This document shows positions 52,307 to 57,862 of a DNA stretch of 57,862 nucleotides, one piece after another. Where the stretch lies: assembly GCA_017553445.1 (NCBI GenBank), contig JAFZMD010000078.1:1-57862 (forward strand), in the 5' to 3' direction. Positions within the stretch are counted from its first letter, which is position 1; each line of letters starts with the position of its first letter. Made by a program: the position numbers and the translations under genes. Source of the DNA: Methanobrevibacter sp. GTDB lineage: Archaea; Methanobacteriota; Methanobacteria; Methanobacteriales; Methanobacteriaceae. A model generated the notes under the pieces. It did no database searches and was not told the DNA's origin. It saw only the letters and a program-made list of their open reading frames with translations.

Positions 52307-54682
52307 TTCATTGTTTGATTTTCGTCTGTATCCCACAATCAATAATGCAAGGATTGCCAATCCGAGTAGAATTGGAATTAAAATGTTAGTTGTCTGAGGA
52401 TGATCAGTAATACTTTTTATAACTTCGTATGCATTAGATGGGCTTACAGCACCGGCGGCTGAAGGACTACTTGAATCGGAATCTGATGATTGACTTGTTT
52501 TGTCTTTACTTTTTGCTGATTCTTCTCCTGTGATACTTGGATTAGTACTGTTGGTTTTTATGACTTCGCCGTTGTTTGAGTTGGTAATTACCTCTCCACC
52601 TTCTGTATTTGAGGTCATGTTACTAGGAACTTTTGAATCAGGCAGACTAATTCCATTGTCTAAAGGTTTATCGCTATTGTCTGGATATGTACCTTCAGTA
52701 TTCTGTTTTTGGGATTCTGCTTGTTTTTTTGTATAATCCTGCCATTCATCATCGTTGTTTGTTTCATGGTTGGTATAGTCTTCCCAATTGTCTTTAACCT
52801 CTTTATTGGTTAAATCAATGTTTTCAGATGTGGAATTAGTTTTTGTGTAATCATCAGTTTTCTTATTTTTATCATTTTTGGTGTAGTCGTCTAATTCGGT
52901 TTTTGAAGCGGAATTGGTATAATCGTCAACCCCTCCTTTTGTGGTGGAGTTTGTAAAATCATTCAATCCTTCTCCGTCATCACTTCCTTTTCCTTCAGGA
53001 GTATCGGTATTCGGATTGACATTTGGTTTTACAGGTTTTGTTCCATTTCCATTCTGCATAGGATTTGAATCATACTGGGGATTTTTATTTTCGGGATCCA
53101 CATATTTGCCGTTAATGTTATTGGTGAGATTGTTAACATTTTCGGGAGTTTTATAAGTTGTATCTTCTCCGCCGTCAATGTTGTTTAAAATTTTAGACCA
53201 ATATGTATATTCGTTTAAAACGGTATTGTTGTAGAATGTATCTCCACTATGGTCTTTAGGCCCTTCTTTATAACCATTAAGGGTTTTATCCTCTGCATCT
53301 TCTCTTGACGTGACAAGCACGTTGTTTATAATGGTTGAGTCCAGTGATGATAATAGGTAAACTGAATAGTATCCTTCACTGAATACCAGATTATTTTCAA
53401 TGTCAAATTTGTGGTCCCCATCAGTATTTTGCCTGTAGCTTATACCGTAAAGGTTGTCCTCTTCATCCACGTCTCCAACACTGTGAACTTCAATCCTGTT
53501 ATTGCGGATAACATCATCTGAATCCTGAACTTCAATACCTGCAACCAATGCCCATTCATGTGTTCCTGCAAGTCCCGTAATGTTTATATCGTTATTTTCT
53601 ATGAGAAGTGCAGTTGCTCCATATGTATTTTGTGAATAAATTCCCAAATTAGGCCCATTTGATATGGAATAAATATGATTGTTAGTTATGTTCACATTAT
53701 CCAGAGGACCTTCCATTTGGATTCCATAAGCCGTACCTGCTGCCATCACACCTCCTTGTGTTTTTATCGTGAAATTATTAGAATCAACGGATAGATTCCG
53801 TATCTGATGAATATCAATACCATAAAGGTAATTGACAGACCCCAGACTTGTTACAAAATCTTCCATAGACAAGTCATTGTTTTTGACAATACCGTTATTT
53901 GAATTTAAAATTCTAACGGCAACTAATGTAGGATATTCACTTAGAGGTCTTTTGTTGACATTTACGGTTATGGTGTTATTTGCGAGTTTAAAGTAATCGC
54001 TTTCTTCAATACAAATTCCGAGAACATGATTGACACCACCAGTTTCAAAATTGATGGTTCTAAGAGGGAAATATGCTTCAAGAGTATTGTTTGCAATTGT
54101 TGCATTGTAACATCCCTCTACATTGATTGCACGTGTGGTTCCATCGTTGTTATTGTGCGCATCAAAATAAATGGTATTGTTTAAAAGCCTGATGTTCTGC
54201 TTAAAGTTTGCATTTATTGCGCATGCACTAACGTCTTTTGGAGTAACGTAATACAAATCAACATTGGATACTGTCACATCATTACCATAAATGAAAATTC
54301 CACTGTAGTCGTTATCTTCAAATTCGCCAGTTAAATTAAGTGTAACGTTTGATAGTGTAACATAGTCAGTATTTATAAAAAATACTGTGTCTTTAAATAT
54401 TGTTTCATTGGTTCCGATGAGCGTTGCATTTTTAGCTTCAATATTTAAAGTACCTAAATTATCAAATTCTCCTTCAAAACTAATTGTTTTATTTTCATAA
54501 GATGAATTTAATGTATTGGTGTCATCAAAATAATTTTGAATGTTGTCTTCAGTTATAGTGATTGTGTCCTGTGTCAAATCTGCTGTAAGGATCGTTGAAT
54601 TCTCTTCAGCATTGATGGGAGTTATAACCACTATTAAAGTCAATATTACACATATCAGTATGACACTTCGTGGCTTGATTAT
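52298..54682 (-). CDS. Surface adhesin-like protein: beta-helix, DYTN-rich stalk and C-terminal membrane anchor; apparent ATA start
   Basis: 794 residues if ATA at 54682 is the start. AGAGGTGA sits just upstream, an in-frame TGA follows that, and no ATG, GTG or TTG exists before TTG 54643, which would cut the signal peptide in half. With ATA the N-terminus becomes (M)IKPRSVILICVILTLIVVI followed by TPINAEE, an excellent signal peptide. Residues about 35-540 are right-handed beta-helix repeats (NATIANNTLEAYF, NVNITNNHIYSIS, VIRNNRIEVHSV). Residues about 560-690 are a low-complexity stalk with repeated D-Y-T-(N/K). The C-terminus has a transmembrane helix (NILIPILLGLAILALLIVGY) followed by RRKSN, a membrane anchor. 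Presumed adhesin facing outwards. A purely membrane-anchored adhesin contrasts with the unanchored giant protein at 27002. Confidence 0.8.
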   Translation of the reverse strand: MIKPRSVILICVILTLIVVITPINAEENSTILTADLTQDTITITEDNIQNYFDDTNTLNSSYENKTISFEGEFDNLGTLNIEAKNATLIGTNETIFKDTVFFINTDYVTLSNVTLNLTGEFEDNDYSGIFIYGNDVTVSNVDLYYVTPKDVSACAINANFKQNIRLLNNTIYFDAHNNNDGTTRAINVEGCYNATIANNTLEAYFPLRTINFETGGVNHVLGICIEESDYFKLANNTITVNVNKRPLSEYPTLVAVRILNSNNGIVKNNDLSMEDFVTSLGSVNYLYGIDIHQIRNLSVDSNNFTIKTQGGVMAAGTAYGIQMEGPLDNVNITNNHIYSISNGPNLGIYSQNTYGATALLIENNDINITGLAGTHEWALVAGIEVQDSDDVIRNNRIEVHSVGDVDEEDNLYGISYRQNTDGDHKFDIENNLVFSEGYYSVYLLSSLDSTIINNVLVTSREDAEDKTLNGYKEGPKDHSGDTFYNNTVLNEYTYWSKILNNIDGGEDTTYKTPENVNNLTNNINGKYVDPENKNPQYDSNPMQNGNGTKPVKPNVNPNTDTPEGKGSDDGEGLNDFTNSTTKGGVDDYTNSASKTELDDYTKNDKNKKTDDYTKTNSTSENIDLTNKEVKDNWEDYTNHETNNDDEWQDYTKKQAESQKQNTEGTYPDNSDKPLDNGISLPDSKVPSNMTSNTEGGEVITNSNNGEVIKTNSTNPSITGEESAKSKDKTSQSSDSDSSSPSAAGAVSPSNAYEVIKSITDHPQTTNILIPILLGLAILALLIVGYRRKSNNEDY

Positions 54683-54832
54683 TTTTCACCTCTCATTAAT
54701 TGTTATCCTTTAGAATATAATTTTCAAAAAGACATTTGTATATATGTAAAATATAGTTTATATATTTAAGTTTTTTTTGAAGGTTTTTAAAAAATAATTA
54801 ATGCTGATGCTTTGTTGTGTTTGTACTATTTT

Positions 54833-55229
54833 CGGAAGCTTTAAAATAGTAAAAAAATAATATTTTTGGGAGTATTTTTGATGTAATGGTCTGGTATAAT
54901 GCCCATATCTTAAGTAGGATGTTAAAAATGAGTTATTATAATAAAATGGTGTTAAAATAGTTTTAAAGTTAATCAATGCCTACAACATGATTAAGCATGC
55001 TTGAGTAGGTAGACATTGATTTAAACTCACAAATTAAAATTTTAGAATTTAAGTACCCATAATTGGATTTAAACTCTATTCAATATTATGAGATGAAGTG
55101 TATATAAAGTTTATTATTTTTAATTTTTAAATTGCAGGTAGTGTCGATTATAATCCAATCATAGCTGATTAAGGCTATCGCTAAACAATAATTATAATAT
55201 TTGATGATTCTTACAATTTAGAGGAGAAA
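54833..55229. repeat. About 400-bp direct repeat, copy 1
   Basis: Matches 56695-57103 over its length, best from 54955 to 55229. Conserved parts: an inverted repeat TCAATGCCTAC/GTAGACATTGA (54973-54983 and 55009-55019), a block around AATTTAAGTACCCATAATTG, a TATA box TATATAAAG (55101-55109), a hairpin ATAGCT-GATTAA-GGCTAT (55161-55178), and a ribosome-binding-site-like GAGGAGAAAT at the right end, here without a start codon. Ends 9 bp from the ATPase pseudogene. Confidence 0.8.
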
Positions 55230-55237
55230 TTGTTTAT

Positions 55238-56459
55238 TTAAATCATATTTTGAAACATATCTATTTTTGACACATCACCTAAATTAGCTATAATCAGGAA
55301 ATAAACAAAATATAATCTGTTAACAAATGAATATTCTCCACTGTTTTCTTTACCAATAGATTCTATAATTTCCAAATCGCGCATTCGTTTTAAAAAATCA
55401 TCAAACACACGATTTTCATCAGAAGATAAAAATTCTTTTACTTCGGATTTTGTAAATTCCATTTTTTCATTTTTGCCTAATTTATATAGGATTGTAGTAT
55501 AATATGGGCTTTTAATTTTGTTTAATTTGTTTCTAATCTGTTTGTTACCTAATTCCACTGCAGCATTAATGATTCCTGAGTATGTATTGTCTTTATCAAT
55601 TGTACCATCAAGTGAATTCCAGAAAACTGCATCTCCAATTTGTTGCATTATTAAAGGCATGCCCCAAGAATAATAAACCATTTCTTTTAAATATTTCTCA
55701 TCGCTAAATTTGATATCAAATTCGTTAAATGTATCTAAATTCTTTAATATCTTCATCATCAAGATGACCTATTTCTATTAAATTAAAAATTCTGGAAAAT
55801 GATGGATTTTGGTCACATAACTGTTCAAATTTATCCTGATATGACACTAATGTAAAAGAAACAGGTATGAATTCTTCATCAAAATCCATTGTTTCAAATA
55901 AACCTTTATACCAATTAGCAAATTCTGGAGTATCTGATAATCCATTAATATCATCAATTACTATGAATATGCCTTTTTTATCTTTTAATTCTTTACAAGT
56001 ATTAATTATGAAATCAGTGAAATTGTTTTTTATATTCGCTACCAATTCAGGTTTATTTTTTAAAGATATGCCGAAACCTTTAATATTAATTTCATCAATA
56101 TTATCTACAAAACTTGAAATTATTTTTTGACCCCATGTTTCTTTATTGAATTCTTTAAACATTTTTTCAACTAGATTTTGGATTAATTCATCAATTGTAT
56201 TGGTGCCTTCATTATTTACATAAATATGAACCATCTGATAATTATCTTCAGCAAGACTGCCGATATATTTTACAAATGATGTTTTACCCATTCCCCTTTT
56301 ACCAGTAATAAAGAAATGTTCTGGGGTTCCTTTATTTATTACACGAGGTAAGTATCTAATAATTTTTATTATGTCATTTTTTCTACCTTTGAACTTATCT
56401 GGAGATACAGGGTGTCCCGGTTCAAAAGGACTATCAGGAAATTCTGTTGTTAAATCCAT
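55238..56459 (-). pseudogene. P-loop ATPase (AAA/archaeal ATPase type) split by a frameshift
   Basis: The frame starting at ATG 56459 covers 244 residues: FEPGHPVSPDKFKGRKNDII, Walker A HFFITGKRGMGKTSFVKYIG (about 48-67) and Walker B GIFIVIDDINGLS (about 164-176), ending LDDEDIKEFRYI. The rest continues in a neighbouring frame from about 55735: LDTFNEFDIKF, then MVYYSWGMPLIMQQIGDAVF, and a winged-helix-like C-terminus (SEVKEFLSSDENRVFDDFLKRM). Joining them at DDEDIKEF/LDTFNEF needs a single one-base shift. Total about 400 residues, the normal length for these archaeal ATPases. Either a recent loss of function, a sequencing error or recoding. It lies between two copies of the 400-bp repeat. 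Confidence 0.7.
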
Positions 56460-56694
56460 TTTAAATCATCTCTAATATTTTTTTCATCGGTATATTGGGG
56501 TAAATATTTTTTTATGTTATTCTTTTTTTATGTTTTCCATGTTTTTAATAATAAATTATGAATATTATTTCCAGATAATGGTTTTATTATCATGATTAAT
56601 CAAAAATTTAATATGGTGGTTATTTTGGCGTTTTTATTCGATTTTGGCTTTGTTTTCTATATTTTCTCCATATTTGATTTTTTGTTATCATTTT
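56460..56694. other. Spacer upstream of the ATPase; shares a segment with the right end of the window
   Basis: Holds the minus-strand promoter of the ATPase. 56625-56694 (GGTTATTTTGGCG onwards) matches 57598-57675 (TTATTCGATTTTGGCTTTGT in common). No gene seen. Confidence 0.4.
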
Positions 56695-57103
56695 TTGGAA
56701 TCTTTAAAATAATAAAGAGTAATATTTTTGGTGAGTTATTTTTTTGGTGTAATTTCTAGTATGATGATTATATCTTAAAAATAGAATGTTCAAAATTAAG
56801 ATATCATTAAATTGGGATTAAAATAGTTTTAAAGGTTAATCAATGTCTACAACATGATTATGTTGGGACAATTAGACATTGATTTAAAACCATCCATTAA
56901 AATTTTAGAATTTAAGTACCCATAATTGGATTTAAACTCTATTCAATATTATGAAATGAATTGTATATAAAGTTTATTATTTTTAATTTTTAAATTGCAG
57001 GAAGTGTCGATTATAATCTAACAAACCCAATCATAGCCGATTAAGGCTATCGCTAAACAATAATTATAATATTTGATGATTCCTACAATTTAAAGGAGAA
57101 ATC
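56695..57103. repeat. About 400-bp direct repeat, copy 2
   Basis: Counterpart of 54833-55229. Inverted repeat TCAATGTCTA/TAGACATTGA (56840-56849 and 56873-56882) is perfect here. TATA box TATATAAAG at 56964-56972. Hairpin ATAGCC-GATTAA-GGCTAT at 57033-57050. The right end AAAGGAGAAATCATT leads directly into an ATG at 57107. Substitutions between copies in both stems keep or improve pairing. Confidence 0.8.
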
Positions 57104-57106
57104 ATT

Positions 57107-57261
57107 ATGTCATTGGATCAATTGTATGCAATCCATATGATGTAGAATGCCAAACACCATGTGATGATGGTGTATATGATCATTCCAATCCAAAATTTCT
57201 TTTGGATACTCATAAGGATTCCTCCATTTTAATAGATGGATTTTGCCAAGAGGAGAGTTAA
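57107..57261 (+). pseudogene. Short Cys-containing frame downstream of repeat copy 2, out of frame with its start
   Basis: ATG 57107 has a good ribosome binding site (AAAGGAG), but its frame stops after 12 codons at 57145. A neighbouring frame (57109-57261) is open and protein-like (IVCNPYDVECQTPCDDGVYD, with four cysteines including one near the end). A one-base indel after the second codon would join them. Either a broken small gene or chance; the minus-strand frame over the same DNA is an alternative. Confidence 0.3.
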
Positions 57262-57313
57262 TTAAAACTTCTGTTCTAAATTCTCTCATGTGCAATATTA
57301 TTTTGTCCGGAAT
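57110..57313 (-). CDS. Possible 67-residue protein with an ATT start codon
   Basis: On the minus strand AAAGGAGGTGAT, a near-perfect match to the anti-Shine-Dalgarno sequence, lies 5 nt before ATT at 57313. The frame then runs open to TGA at 57110, encoding PDKIILHMREFRTEVLIN and a His-rich end (WNDHIHHHHMVFGI). The first standard start (TTG 57295) is too far from the ribosome binding site. A TATA-like TTTATAG lies upstream. Overlaps the plus-strand Cys frame, so only one of the two can be real. No family recognised. Confidence 0.3.
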   Translation of the reverse strand: MPDKIILHMREFRTEVLINSPLGKIHLLKWRNPYEYPKEILDWNDHIHHHHMVFGILHHMDCIQLIQ

Positions 57314-57590
57314 AATATCACCTCCTTTGGATCAAGAGTTTGATTGCTTATAATATTAAATTTCATACTATAAATAATTTATTTGTTCTATTCTCAGGTA
57401 AATATTGCTTTCACTTTGAAAAAAGACTTATTTGTGGTTTGATTAATGATTAAGGATTGAAAATTAGTAATAAAATACATATTGTCTTTGAAAAGTTTCA
57501 TGTCATATTATATTATTTTCTAAAAAAACTTCAATTAATCCTTTTAAATTAGAATTCATGTTTAATACCTAATTCATATGTTAAAATATT
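57262..57590. other. AT-rich spacer with the promoter region of the small minus-strand frame
   Basis: Apart from the ribosome binding site at 57316-57328 and a TATA-like element near 57370 on the minus strand, nothing recognisable. Confidence 0.3.
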
Positions 57591-57725
57591 GGTGGGGGTT
57601 ATCTTGTTGTGTTTATTCGATTTTGGCTTTGTTTTCCATTTGCTCTATATCTGGTTTTTTGTTATCATTTTTTGAAATCTTTAAAATAGTAAAAAATATT
57701 TTGTGGTGAGTTATTTTGTGTAATG
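57591..57725. repeat. Partial third copy of the repeat's left flank
   Basis: Matches 56614-56751 in order (TTTATTCGATTTTGGCTTTG, then TTTTTGTTATCATTTTTTG, then ATCTTTAAAATA, then GGTGAGTTATTT, then GTGTAAT). After that the similarity stops and no hairpins or TATA box follow. The end of the window (57726-57862) shows nothing else. Confidence 0.6.
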
Positions 57726-57862
57726 CCTATCAATAAAACATTTGCAATATTGTCAATTTTTGATTGAGCATATTGGCATTTTTATTGAGCATATTTTAAT
57801 TAAATTTGGGATTAATATTTCTAAGTAGTTTTTATTTATTTTATATTTTAATTAACTATTTC

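Noticed and set aside
55725-56459. Origin recognition (Orc1/Cdc6) protein
   Set aside because: The P-loop region is similar in type, but the FxPGxP(V)xPxxFxGR start and short winged-helix end fit the general archaeal AAA ATPase group; no Cdc6 sensor or origin-box repeats were seen nearby.
1-57862. tRNA, rRNA, CRISPR array or complete insertion sequence
   Set aside because: None could be recognised by reading; a covariance-model and insertion-sequence search was not possible here.

Overview
The window looks like a chromosomal segment of a Methanobrevibacter-like methanogenic archaeon (order Methanobacteriales). The evidence is strongly AT-rich DNA, archaeal TATA-type promoters, GGTGAT-type ribosome binding sites, hairpin plus T-tract terminators, very large secreted adhesin-like proteins built of beta-helix and Ig-like repeats, a DUF4013 membrane protein, and an archaeal MutS-like/peptidase U32 neighbourhood. 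The species cannot be fixed from this sequence alone. No rRNA, tRNA or CRISPR array was recognised.

Layout. 1-5 kb: small metabolism and membrane genes (LtrA fragment, TMEM175-like channel, aldo/keto reductase, HXXEE protein, Na+-coupled NSS transporter). 5-7.6 kb: a decayed flavoprotein gene, an anchored M14-like hydrolase, a MarR regulator and a divergent ferritin-like protein, with a short AT-rich intergenic repeat in three gaps. 7.7-11 kb: an AAA/DUF4143 ATPase with a duplicated palindromic promoter, then a TetR-CPBP protease operon. 11-12.2 kb: mostly decayed DNA.

12-41 kb is the most distinctive part. It holds a secreted acetolactate decarboxylase, a three-gene cell-surface operon divergent from a DUF4013 gene, a CstA-type peptide transporter, two tandem TetR paralogues, two DHA2-family MFS exporters, two DUF308 paralogues, an ABC-exporter-like protein with two transmembrane domains and no nucleotide-binding domain, and a 4669-residue adhesin. 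One palindromic operator (core GAACGTTCGTTC) occurs five times, in front of the decarboxylase, between the surface operon and the DUF4013 gene, between the TetR pair and the first MFS gene, and in front of the giant adhesin. I read this as one envelope/export/adhesion regulon controlled by one or both of the TetR proteins.

41-51 kb: conserved housekeeping genes (TrmO, dCMP deaminase, TfoX-N protein, MutS-like ATPase, two overlapping peptidase U32 genes) and two very small overlapping ORFs with strong ribosome binding sites. 50.7-58 kb: accessory DNA with a two-gene module (YwgA-like protein plus a PIN-like protein), a second beta-helix adhesin that appears to begin at ATA, and a frameshifted P-loop ATPase flanked by two roughly 400-bp direct repeats that carry a TATA box and conserved hairpins.
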